From contig CANGMW010000139.1 of NCBI GenBank assembly GCA_947454695.1, positions 1 through 6,777 on the forward strand: a stretch of DNA of 6,777 nucleotides, written 5' to 3'. Below the pieces are notes generated by a model that saw nothing but the letters and a program-made list of their open reading frames with translations, had not been told where the DNA came from and ran no database searches. This stretch comes from Comamonadaceae bacterium. Its GTDB lineage: Bacteria > Pseudomonadota > Gammaproteobacteria > Burkholderiales > Burkholderiaceae_C. Positions within the stretch are counted from its first letter, which is position 1; every line of letters starts with the position of its first letter. Made by a program: the position numbers and the translations under genes. Shown here piece by piece: positions 1 to 5,691 of this stretch.

Positions 1-960
1 GCCCTGGAAATTGCGGTGCAGACGCCCTTGCCGCTTGGCCACGGCCAGCGGGTCGTCGGGCAAAGCGAAATGGTCCATGCCGACATACACATAGCCGGCC
101 GCCATGAGCGTGGCCATGGCGCTGGAGAGCATGGCCACTTTGGAGGTGGCCGCAGGCAAATCGGCGCTGTCGATGCGGCGCTGCGGCTTGAAGCGCTCGG
201 GCAGGTGCGCGTAGGCATACAGGGCAATGCGGTCGGGACGCAAGGCCACCACCTGAGCGATGGTACGGTCCACCGACTCGGGCGTCTGGCGCGGCAATCC
301 GTAGATCAGGTCCACATTGATGGAGTCAAAGCCGCGCGCGCGGGCAGCGGCTACCAGGTCGAACACCTGTTCGGCCGGTTGAATGCGGTGCACGGCTTTC
401 TGAACTTCGGGGTCAAAGTCCTGCACCCCAAAGCTCAGGCGGTTAAAGCCGAGCTCGGCCAGCGTGTCCAAGCGGGCGGCGTCAATCGTGCGCGGATCGA
501 TTTCAATCGAGTATTCGCCACCGGGTACCAGGTTGAAATTGCGCTTGAACATGGCCATGAGCTCGCGCAGTTCATCGTCGCTGAGGAAGGTGGGCGTGCC
601 GCCGCCCAAATGCAGCTGCGTGACGGTTTGTCCCACCCCGAGTTGTGCGGTGTGCAGATCGACTTCGCGGCTCAGGTAGCGTAGATATTCAGCCGCACGG
701 TCATGGTGCTTGGTGATGATCTTGTTGCACGCGCAGTAGTAGCACAGTGAGTCGCAAAACGGGATGTGCACATAAATCGACAAGGGCGAGACCAAAGCAG
801 CAGCCCCTGAGCGGCGCAGCTGCAAGGCCTGTGCGTAGTCTTCGGCCTTGAAGGCTTCCACAAAGCGGTCCGCCGTTGGATAAGACGTGTAGCGGGGACC
901 TGCCACGTCGTAGCGACGCAGCAACTCGGGGGACAGGGGTTCGGCAATGTCAACGTTCAT
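1..960 (-). CDS. hemN: Oxygen-independent coproporphyrinogen III oxidase HemN, 3' end cut by window edge
   Basis: This radical SAM enzyme decarboxylates coproporphyrinogen III to protoporphyrinogen IX in the cytoplasm without oxygen, supplying haem under low oxygen. The frame is open for 320 codons from the ATG at 960-958 to the left edge. The family is usually about 455-460 residues, so roughly 135 C-terminal residues are missing. Visible marks are the N-terminal GPRYTSYPT motif (21-29), the HIPFC-x3-C-x2-C-x-C iron-sulfur/SAM motif (C69, C73, C76, then C78) and the SAM-binding GGGTPT (119-124). The fourth cysteine (CxC) and the N-terminal RYTSYP are typical of true HemN rather than HemW. 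A weak GGGA ribosome site precedes the ATG. The gene is divergent from fnr and shares with it an FNR-type palindrome centred about 60 bp upstream of the start, so anaerobic control is likely (inference). No stop or frameshift is seen in the visible part. Confidence 0.96.
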   Translation of the reverse strand, partial: MNVDIAEPLSPELLRRYDVAGPRYTSYPTADRFVEAFKAEDYAQALQLRRSGAAALVSPLSIYVHIPFCDSLCYYCACNKIITKHHDRAAEYLRYLSREVDLHTAQLGVGQTVTQLHLGGGTPTFLSDDELRELMAMFKRNFNLVPGGEYSIEIDPRTIDAARLDTLAELGFNRLSFGVQDFDPEVQKAVHRIQPAEQVFDLVAAARARGFDSINVDLIYGLPRQTPESVDRTIAQVVALRPDRIALYAYAHLPERFKPQRRIDSADLPAATSKVAMLSSAMATLMAAGYVYVGMDHFALPDDPLAVAKRQGRLHRNFQG

Positions 961-1013
961 AGAATTTCCCAGGTAGGACTGCTGTGACTTTGCCTTGACT
1001 CCATAAATCGGTC

Positions 1014-1027
1014 TTGATTTGCATCAA
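1014..1027. promoter_or_regulatory. FNR/ANR binding site (FNR box)
   Basis: The 14 bases TTGATTTGCATCAA form a perfect TTGAT-N4-ATCAA dyad, the consensus for FNR/ANR/FixK-type regulators. It lies in the 137-bp divergent region between hemN and fnr, with its centre 60 bp from the hemN start codon and 77 bp from the fnr start codon. If it acts as a class II site (centre at -41.5) for hemN, transcription would start near 979, giving a short leader. The matching -10 there (around 987-992) is only a weak match. On the fnr side the box could overlap the -35 region, suggesting autoregulation. The site itself is seen; which promoter it controls, and in which direction, is inference. Confidence 0.9.
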
Positions 1028-1045
1028 ATACTGTTAAGGTACAGG

Positions 1046-1073
1046 CTGCAGGTGCGAATTTCTCGACCTGCGG
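1046..1073 (+). promoter_or_regulatory. Hairpin or dyad in the fnr upstream/leader region
   Basis: Bases 1046-1057 pair with 1063-1073 to give an 11-bp stem (one U-G pair, one bulged G at 1054) around a five-base loop ATTTC; the core is GCAGGT/ACCTGC. It lies between the FNR box and the fnr ribosome binding site (GAGG, 1087-1090). No run of T follows, so it does not look like an intrinsic terminator. It could be a structured mRNA leader or a protein-binding dyad, depending on where fnr transcription starts, which the sequence does not settle. Confidence 0.5.
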
Positions 1074-1097
1074 AGTTGAACCGCTTGAGGTGCGAAA

Positions 1098-1826
1098 ATG
1101 TCGGCCATGAATCTTCAAACTATCAAAGTCGCCTGCTCGAATTGCAACCTGCGCGAGCTGTGCATGCCCATGGGGCTCAACGCCGAGGAGCTCGACCGGA
1201 TCGATGAAGTGGTCTCGCTTCGCCGCAAGGTCAAACGCGGCACCCCCCTGTTTCGCAATGGCGAAAAATTCAGCTCGCTGTACGCCATTCGTACCGGATT
1301 TTTCAAAACCTGCGTGGCCTCCGAGGATGGGCGCGACCAGGTCACCGGTTTTCAGATGGCCGGAGAAATCATTGGCCTGGACGGCATCGTCAATGACCAG
1401 CACACCTGCGACGCGGTCGCCTTGGAAGATGCTGAAGTGTGCGTGATGCCCTTCGACCGGATTGAAGAGTTGTCCCGCGAGATCAACGGCCTGCAACGCC
1501 ACGTTCACAAAATCATGAGCCGGGAAATCGTGCGCGAGCACGGGGTGATGCTGCTCTTGGGCAGCATGCGCGCCGAAGAACGTTTGGCGGCCTTTTTGTT
1601 GAACCTGGTCCAGCGCCTGCATGCCCGCGGGTTTTCGCAGTCGGAGCTGATTTTGCGCATGACGCGCGAGGAAATCGGCAGCTATCTAGGCCTGAAGCTC
1701 GAAACCGTGAGCCGCACCTTCTCCAAGTTTGTGGAAGACGGCATTGTGGAAGTTAAGCAGCGCCATGTGCGCATCCTCAACACCGAGGCCCTCACCCATT
1801 TGGTGAACCACGAAACCTGCAACTGA
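1098..1826 (+). CDS. fnr: FNR-type oxygen-sensing transcriptional regulator (Crp/Fnr family)
   Basis: This 242-residue cytoplasmic regulator holds an oxygen-labile [4Fe-4S] cluster. It dimerises and binds FNR boxes when oxygen is low, activating microaerobic and anaerobic genes. The N-terminal cysteine cluster C13-x2-C16-x5-C22 and the distant C115 (in EVCVMPF) match the four cluster ligands of E. coli FNR (C20, C23, C29, C122), with the same 93-residue spacing between the last two. A cyclic-nucleotide-like domain (about 30-130) is followed by a dimer helix and a winged helix-turn-helix. That motif carries ExxSR (E202, S205, R206), the residues that read TTGAT. By my alignment, E147 sits where E. 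coli has D154, a conservative change at the dimer interface. The ATG at 1098 is chosen for the GAGG site seven bases upstream; an in-frame ATG at 1107 is less well placed. It is divergent from hemN and convergent with the cco operon. It could equally be named anr or btr. Confidence 0.96.
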   Translation: MSAMNLQTIKVACSNCNLRELCMPMGLNAEELDRIDEVVSLRRKVKRGTPLFRNGEKFSSLYAIRTGFFKTCVASEDGRDQVTGFQMAGEIIGLDGIVNDQHTCDAVALEDAEVCVMPFDRIEELSREINGLQRHVHKIMSREIVREHGVMLLLGSMRAEERLAAFLLNLVQRLHARGFSQSELILRMTREEIGSYLGLKLETVSRTFSKFVEDGIVEVKQRHVRILNTEALTHLVNHETCN

Positions 1827-1836
1827 CGCGTTGCAG
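1817..1836. terminator. Small inverted repeat across the fnr stop codon, possible weak bidirectional terminator
   Basis: CTGCAAC (1817-1823) and GTTGCAG (1830-1836) form a perfect 7-bp stem with a six-base loop that holds the fnr TGA. It lies at the junction of two convergent transcription units separated by only 36 bp. No proper T-run follows on either strand (only GTTTCG on the minus strand), so an intrinsic terminator is uncertain. Nothing better is present in the gap. Confidence 0.3.
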
Positions 1837-1862
1837 CGAACCTGCCCATTGGCGGCTAAGGG

Positions 1863-2156
1863 CTAGCAGCAACCCTCTTGCTTGGGGCAGCCATCGGGCC
1901 GTTCGGTCGCTGGCAAGGGACATTGGTTGACCTCAAACGGCGACATGGCCAGCAAGGTGGTCAGCCCGCTGGAGAGCATGGCCACCGCCCAAAAAACAAA
2001 AAACGACAGGGTGTAGACCGCTTGCCGCGACAACTCCAGCGGCTGCCCGAACCAATGCAGGTCATGCGGGTCCACCATGGCAAACACCAGCACCTCCAGC
2101 ACACCGGCCACCAAAAAGGCCGGCCAGGCGATCCACATCATTTTTTGGTTTTTCAT
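1863..2156 (-). CDS. Small two-helix membrane protein with Cys-rich tail, last gene of the cco operon
   Basis: I do not recognise a named family. I recall similar short membrane proteins annotated as hypothetical after fixH in related Burkholderiales, but did not verify this. The 97-residue product has two hydrophobic helices (about 7-28 and 47-70) joined by an acidic loop. Lysines at the N-terminus (K2, K5) suggest an inner-membrane hairpin with both ends in the cytoplasm. The tail holds four cysteines (C79, C90, C96, C97), two of them in CP pairs, and ends in GCC, which could bind a metal; that is inference from composition. The ATG at 2156-2154 is chosen because GGGAGA lies five bases upstream. 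The frame stays open upstream to a GTG at 2198 inside fixH, but that start has less support. It starts 22 bp after the fixH stop, so co-transcription with the oxidase genes is likely. A role in oxidase assembly or copper handling is only suggested by context. Confidence 0.8.
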   Translation of the reverse strand: MKNQKMMWIAWPAFLVAGVLEVLVFAMVDPHDLHWFGQPLELSRQAVYTLSFFVFWAVAMLSSGLTTLLAMSPFEVNQCPLPATERPDGCPKQEGCC

Positions 2157-2161
2157 AGGTG

Positions 2162-2167
2162 TCTCCC
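2162..2167 (-). promoter_or_regulatory. Ribosome binding site deciding the start of the small membrane protein gene
   Basis: On the minus strand GGGAGA lies five bases before the ATG at 2156. It supports this start over the upstream GTG at 2198. The site directly follows a run of ten C on the same strand, and the CCCGGG junction could fold back and partly hide it. Confidence 0.7.
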
Positions 2168-2177
2168 GGGGGGGGGG
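2168..2177. repeat. Ten-base G (plus strand) / C (minus strand) homopolymer
   Basis: An uninterrupted run of ten G lies between the fixH stop codon (2181-2179) and the ribosome binding site of the next gene. It is the longest mononucleotide run I noticed in the window. Such tracts can slip during replication, and they are also a place for sequencing errors. With the ATG at 2156 a length change would not alter any protein, only the spacing and the RNA fold at the gene junction. Confidence 0.85.
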
Positions 2178-2178
2178 C

Positions 2179-2466
2179 TCAGGGCTTGGGCCTGACACCC
2201 GGCACAGCGCCGGGGACCACGCCGGTAGCAGCGTGGTTGCGAGCTTGCATGGCAGGCGCCAGGCTGTTGGCTGGTTCGCTCAGGGTTTTGTTGATCTCCA
2301 TGCCTTGTCGGTAGTAATCATCTGCGACCACTGGATCCGGGCGCGTCACGGCGATGTAGAGCGTGATGAACGCGGCCACCACCACGATAGCGGGTCCTGA
2401 GATGATCAGCCAGACGTGTCCGAATTTCCACCAGGGCGCGGCTTGGTCGGGTGTGCTTGTGTTCAT
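2179..2466 (-). CDS. ccoH: FixH/CcoH family cbb3 oxidase assembly protein, short form
   Basis: CcoH (FixH) is an inner-membrane protein needed for assembly or stability of cbb3 oxidase. This product has 95 residues. There is one membrane helix at about 17-40, then the family signature DPVVADDYYRQGMEIN (44-59), matching the conserved region just after the helix. The rest is a short Ala/Pro/Gly-rich tail ending VPGVRPKP. Many FixH proteins run to about 150-170 residues with a larger periplasmic domain; this one keeps only the anchor and the signature. The ATG at 2466-2464 has a very strong site (AAGGAGA) that overlaps the TAA stop of ccoG nine bases upstream, so translation is probably coupled. 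It lies between ccoG and the small membrane protein gene. The family assignment is firm; whether the short form is fully functional cannot be told from sequence. Confidence 0.88.
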   Translation of the reverse strand: MNTSTPDQAAPWWKFGHVWLIISGPAIVVVAAFITLYIAVTRPDPVVADDYYRQGMEINKTLSEPANSLAPAMQARNHAATGVVPGAVPGVRPKP

Positions 2467-2475
2467 AAAGTCTCC

Positions 2476-3933
2476 TTAGCGGGGTACGAGAAAAACGGAT
2501 TTTTCCCGAACACGGATGGACGCATCTTGCGCCTGAATATCAAAGTGCACCGGATGCGCACCTTCTTGGGCAGCTTCAAAGGGCATTTGCACCCGAACTG
2601 CGACCCAACGGGCTTGGGTCGGACCGACGTCCACGATGGCGTCAGAAGCCACTTTCAAACCTTCGATACCGGAGACGCTGATCGTGTACTGCTGTGGCGA
2701 CTCGGTAGCGTTCATCACTTGCAGACGGAACACGTTTTCAATCCGGCCGCCCTCCACCATACGTGCCAGAACGCCGCGGTCGCGCACCACGTCGACTTTG
2801 AGCGGCGTGCGCAGCGCCAGGCTGGTGAACAAAGCAGCACACACCAGCAACAGAATGCCGGTGTAGATGAGCACGCGCGGACGCAGTACATGGCGCAGCG
2901 TTTGCGCGGTGCTCCAGTGTTGTTCGATGGCATGTTGCGTGGAGTACTTCACCAGACCCCGGGCATAGCCCACTTTGTCCATCACAGTGTCGCAAATATC
3001 GGCGCAGGCGCCGCAACCGATGCATTCGTACTGCAAGCCTTTGCGGATATCAATGCCGGTGGGGCAGACCTGCACACACAAGCTGCAATCCACGCAGGCG
3101 CCCAGGTTCAGTGCGGCCGGATCCGCTTTGCGTGAGCGGGCACCACGCGGTTCACCACGCGCGGCGTCATAGGTGACGATGAGCGTGTCCTTGTCGAACA
3201 TGGCGCTTTGAAAGCGGGCATAGGGGCACATGTACTTGCACACCTGCTCGCGCATGAAGCCCGCATTGCCGTAGGTGGCGAAGCCGTAAAACAGCACCCA
3301 GAAGATTTCCCAGGACCCCATGCCGGCGTTCAAGACCTCGCGGCCCAGTTCAGTGATGGGCGTGAAATAGCCCACAAAGGTGAAGCCGGTCCACAGCGCC
3401 ACACCCAACCACAAGACATGCTTGGTGGATTTTTTGGCCAGTTTATTCAGAGAAAAACCAGCGTCATCCAAGCGCATGCGGGCACTGCGGTCGCCCTCCA
3501 CTTTGCGCTCGATCCAAAGAAATAGCTCGGTGTAGACGGTTTGCGGGCAGGCGTAGCCGCACCACAAACGTCCCGCGACTGCCGTGAACAAAAACAGCGA
3601 TAAGGCCGAGATGACCAAGAGGCCCGTGAGGTAGATGAAATCCTGCGGGTACAGGACCAAACCGAAAATATAAAAGCGCCGCGCGCCCAGATCAAACAGC
3701 ACCGCTTGGCGCTGGCCCCACTCCAGCCAGGGCAAACCGTAGAACACCAGCTGGGTTAAAAACACCATGGCCCAGCGCCAGCGGGTGAACAGACCCGAGA
3801 CGCTGCGTGGGTAGATTTTTTGATGGGCCTGGTACAGGGAGACCATCTCCGCATCGTCAGCGAGTCCGGCTGGATCAGCCGAAACCGCCACGATGGGGAT
3901 GGTTTTGAGGGAAGGAGTAGGTGTCGGTGTCAA
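2476..3933 (-). CDS. ccoG: CcoG/FixG/RdxA membrane iron-sulfur protein, cbb3 oxidase accessory protein
   Basis: CcoG is an inner-membrane ferredoxin-like protein; the family is linked to Cu(II) reduction for delivering copper to the CuB site of CcoN. The 485-residue product has about five membrane helices (near 54-72, 100-122, 172-190, 207-225, 354-374). Two CxxxCP motifs are present (C125/C129 and C232/C236), plus two 4Fe-4S ferredoxin clusters: C280-x2-C283-x2-C286-x3-C290-P and C304-x2-C307-x2-C310-x3-C314. A soluble C-terminal Ig-like domain follows (about 380-485). The reported start is a TTG at 3933-3931, 24 bp after the ccoP stop, without a clear ribosome site. Other in-frame choices are a GTG at 3891 and an ATG at 3846, which would give 471 and 456 residues. 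The TTG is preferred because it keeps a proline/threonine-rich N-terminus before the conserved YPRS motif (41-44). Translation may depend on coupling to ccoP. Product call is sure; start is not. Confidence 0.95.
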   Translation of the reverse strand: MTPTPTPSLKTIPIVAVSADPAGLADDAEMVSLYQAHQKIYPRSVSGLFTRWRWAMVFLTQLVFYGLPWLEWGQRQAVLFDLGARRFYIFGLVLYPQDFIYLTGLLVISALSLFLFTAVAGRLWCGYACPQTVYTELFLWIERKVEGDRSARMRLDDAGFSLNKLAKKSTKHVLWLGVALWTGFTFVGYFTPITELGREVLNAGMGSWEIFWVLFYGFATYGNAGFMREQVCKYMCPYARFQSAMFDKDTLIVTYDAARGEPRGARSRKADPAALNLGACVDCSLCVQVCPTGIDIRKGLQYECIGCGACADICDTVMDKVGYARGLVKYSTQHAIEQHWSTAQTLRHVLRPRVLIYTGILLLVCAALFTSLALRTPLKVDVVRDRGVLARMVEGGRIENVFRLQVMNATESPQQYTISVSGIEGLKVASDAIVDVGPTQARWVAVRVQMPFEAAQEGAHPVHFDIQAQDASIRVREKSVFLVPR

Positions 3934-3957
3934 AGAAAAACCGGAGTTCTGAATAAC

Positions 3958-4875
3958 TTACTTCGCCGCGGGTTTCGCGTTGTTAGACATGCCCCAGACA
4001 TAAGCGGCCAGAACATGGATCTGCTCAGGGGAGAGTTTGTCTGCTTGCGCCGGCATCTGGTTGACTTTGCCACCATTGACCATGGCGGTGATGGCCGCTT
4101 CGCCGTAGCCGTGCAGCCAGATGTTGTCGGTCAGGTTGGGCGCGCCGATGGCGGTATTGCCCTTGCCGTCCAGACCGTGACAGGCGGCGCAAGCACCGAA
4201 CTTGGCTTTACCCAGCGAGGCACGCAGCGAATCGTTGGGGCTGCCGGACAAGCTCAGCACATAGTTCGCCACGTTTTTGACATCGTCCGCCGTACCCACA
4301 GCCGCCGCCATAGGGGGCATGTTGCCGATACGTCCTTTGGTGAGCGTTTCGGTGATGGCTTCTGGCGTGCCGCCATGCAGCCAGTCGCTGTCAGTCAGGT
4401 TGGGAAAACCTTTGCCGCCGCGCGCATCCGAGCCGTGGCATTGGGCGCAATTGTTCATGAACAAGCGCTCGCCGATGCCCATGGCTTGCGGGTCACGCGC
4501 CACGTCTTCGACTTTCATGGCTGCGAATTTGGCATACAGCGGTGCCACTTCTTTCTGGCCTTTGTCCATTTCGGCCGTGTGTTGCCCGGTGGACGTCCAG
4601 CCCAATTGGCCGGGGTTGCTGCCCAGGCCCGGGTACATGACCAGGTAGAACACCGCAAAAAGCACGGTGATCACAAACAGCCAGACCCACCAGCGCGGCA
4701 GCGGGTTGTTCATCTCGCGCAGGTCACCGTCCCAAACATGGCCGGTGGTGTTGTCAGCGGTGGACATGGTCTTGGTTTTGCCCGAGAACCACAACAGCAC
4801 CAGGCAGGCCACGATGCTGACCAGGGTGATGATGGCAACGAAGCCTGACCAGAAGTTACTTGTAAAGTCGCTCAT
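3958..4875 (-). CDS. ccoP: cbb3-type cytochrome c oxidase subunit III, dihaem cytochrome c CcoP
   Basis: CcoP passes electrons from soluble or membrane cytochrome c to CcoO and on to CcoN. The product has 305 residues, the usual length. It starts with a FixP-type N-terminus with two hydrophobic helices (about 8-30 and 62-81), the second preceded by the conserved NNPLPRWW (56-63). The periplasmic part has two cytochrome c domains. Their haem sites are C143-AQ-C146-H147 and C229-AA-C232-H233, with probable axial methionines M186 (NMPPM) and M274 (NQMP). Both domains carry the repeated NLTD...WLHG pattern after the haem site. The ATG at 4875-4873 has a good AAGGAAG site. It begins 21 bp after the ccoQ stop and is followed by ccoG. 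All key residues are present. Confidence 0.97.
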   Translation of the reverse strand: MSDFTSNFWSGFVAIITLVSIVACLVLLWFSGKTKTMSTADNTTGHVWDGDLREMNNPLPRWWVWLFVITVLFAVFYLVMYPGLGSNPGQLGWTSTGQHTAEMDKGQKEVAPLYAKFAAMKVEDVARDPQAMGIGERLFMNNCAQCHGSDARGGKGFPNLTDSDWLHGGTPEAITETLTKGRIGNMPPMAAAVGTADDVKNVANYVLSLSGSPNDSLRASLGKAKFGACAACHGLDGKGNTAIGAPNLTDNIWLHGYGEAAITAMVNGGKVNQMPAQADKLSPEQIHVLAAYVWGMSNNAKPAAK

Positions 4876-4896
4876 TTTTCTTCCTTTGACGGCTCG

Positions 4897-5034
4897 TTAA
4901 TCCTGTTCGAAAGGCAGGTTGGCTGCCTTCTCGAAATCGGCGGCATTGCGCTTGGACCAGGCCCACACCACGATGCCAATGAAGGCGATGAAGAGGACCA
5001 CGGTGGCCGCAGAACGAAGGGTGTTCACATCCAT
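4897..5034 (-). CDS. ccoQ: cbb3-type oxidase small subunit CcoQ (FixQ)
   Basis: This 45-residue single-helix membrane protein stabilises the cbb3 complex, notably the association of CcoP with CcoN and CcoO. The translation starts MDVNTLRSAATVV, has one helix (about 9-26), then the family's basic stretch WAWSKRN and the conserved C-terminal AANLPFEQD. The ATG at 5034-5032 has a GGGAGA site six bases upstream; the stop is TAA at 4899-4897. It lies 15 bp after ccoO and 21 bp before ccoP, the standard position. Confidence 0.95.
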   Translation of the reverse strand: MDVNTLRSAATVVLFIAFIGIVVWAWSKRNAADFEKAANLPFEQD

Positions 5035-5049
5035 GATTGATCTCCCTGT

Positions 5050-5676
5050 TTATTTCAGCGCAATGCCCAGGACCTGCAGGTAGGCGATCAGGGCTTCGAC
5101 TTCGGTTTTACCTTTGACCTCGGCCTCGGCTTTGGCAATCTGCTCGTCGGTGTAGGGCACGCCCACCGTTCGCAGCGCTTTCATGTGCGCAGGCATCGCA
5201 GCCGCATCCACGGTGTCATTGAGCAACCACGGATAGGCCGGCATGTTGGACTCCGGCACCAGATCACGCGGGTTGTTCAAGTGGGTGCGGTGCCATTCAT
5301 CGCTGTACTTACCGCCCACACGCGCCAGGTCAGGACCGGTACGCTTGCTGCCCCACTGGAAGGGGTGGTCGTACACCGACTCACCCGCCACCGAGTAGTG
5401 GCCGTAGCGTAGGGTCTCGGCCCGGAAGGGGCGGATCATCTGCGAGTGGCAGTTGTAGCAACCTTCACGGGTGTAAATGTCGCGACCGGCCAATTGCAGC
5501 GCCGTGTAGGGCTGCACCCCCTTGAGTGGCTCGGTGGTGGATTTCTGGAAGAACAGGGGCACGATTTCCACCATGCCGCCCACCAGCAAGACCAGCAAGA
5601 TGAGCACGATCATCAGGAAGTTGTTGGTCTCGATTTTCTCGTGCGACAGACCACTGCTTGATTTGTTATTTGCCAT
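5050..5676 (-). CDS. ccoO: cbb3-type cytochrome c oxidase subunit II, monohaem cytochrome c CcoO
   Basis: CcoO is the membrane-anchored monohaem cytochrome c that takes electrons from CcoP and hands them to the catalytic subunit. The product has 208 residues, typical length. A single N-terminal helix (about 20-43) anchors it. The haem site is C73-YN-C76-H77 in the family motif REGCYNCHSQMIRPF (70-84), and M145 in ESNMPAYPW is the probable axial ligand. The conserved GPDLARVGGKYS and WHRTHLNNPRDLVP segments are intact. The ATG at 5676-5674 is preceded by AAGGA nine bases upstream. It lies 15 bp after the ccoN stop and 15 bp before ccoQ. Confidence 0.97.
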   Translation of the reverse strand: MANNKSSSGLSHEKIETNNFLMIVLILLVLLVGGMVEIVPLFFQKSTTEPLKGVQPYTALQLAGRDIYTREGCYNCHSQMIRPFRAETLRYGHYSVAGESVYDHPFQWGSKRTGPDLARVGGKYSDEWHRTHLNNPRDLVPESNMPAYPWLLNDTVDAAAMPAHMKALRTVGVPYTDEQIAKAEAEVKGKTEVEALIAYLQVLGIALK

Positions 5677-5691
5677 GATGAGGTGTCCTTC

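Noticed and set aside
16..684. Plus-strand open frame of 222 codons
   Set aside because: It is antisense to hemN, whose radical SAM motifs are intact in the opposite strand; composition is shadow-like.
672..953. Minus-strand open frame of 93 codons near the hemN start
   Set aside because: It is out of frame with hemN and lies inside its 5' end; the hemN frame carries the conserved motifs, so this is not a frameshifted fragment.
957..1622. Minus-strand open frame of 221 codons opposite fnr
   Set aside because: It overlaps the regulatory region and all of the well-supported fnr sensor domain, has no ribosome site of note, and its translation matches nothing I know.
1848..1868. GGCTAAGGGCTAGC near-repeat in the convergent gap
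   Set aside because: Only five bases repeat; too short to be more than chance.
2416..3135. Plus-strand open frame of 239 codons
   Set aside because: Antisense to fixH and the C-terminal part of ccoG; no independent support.
3820..4848. Long plus-strand open frame of 342 codons
   Set aside because: It lies opposite ccoP and the start of ccoG, whose proteins match known families with all haem motifs. Its translation is rich in His, Arg and Gln and resembles no family, as expected for an antisense shadow in GC-rich DNA.
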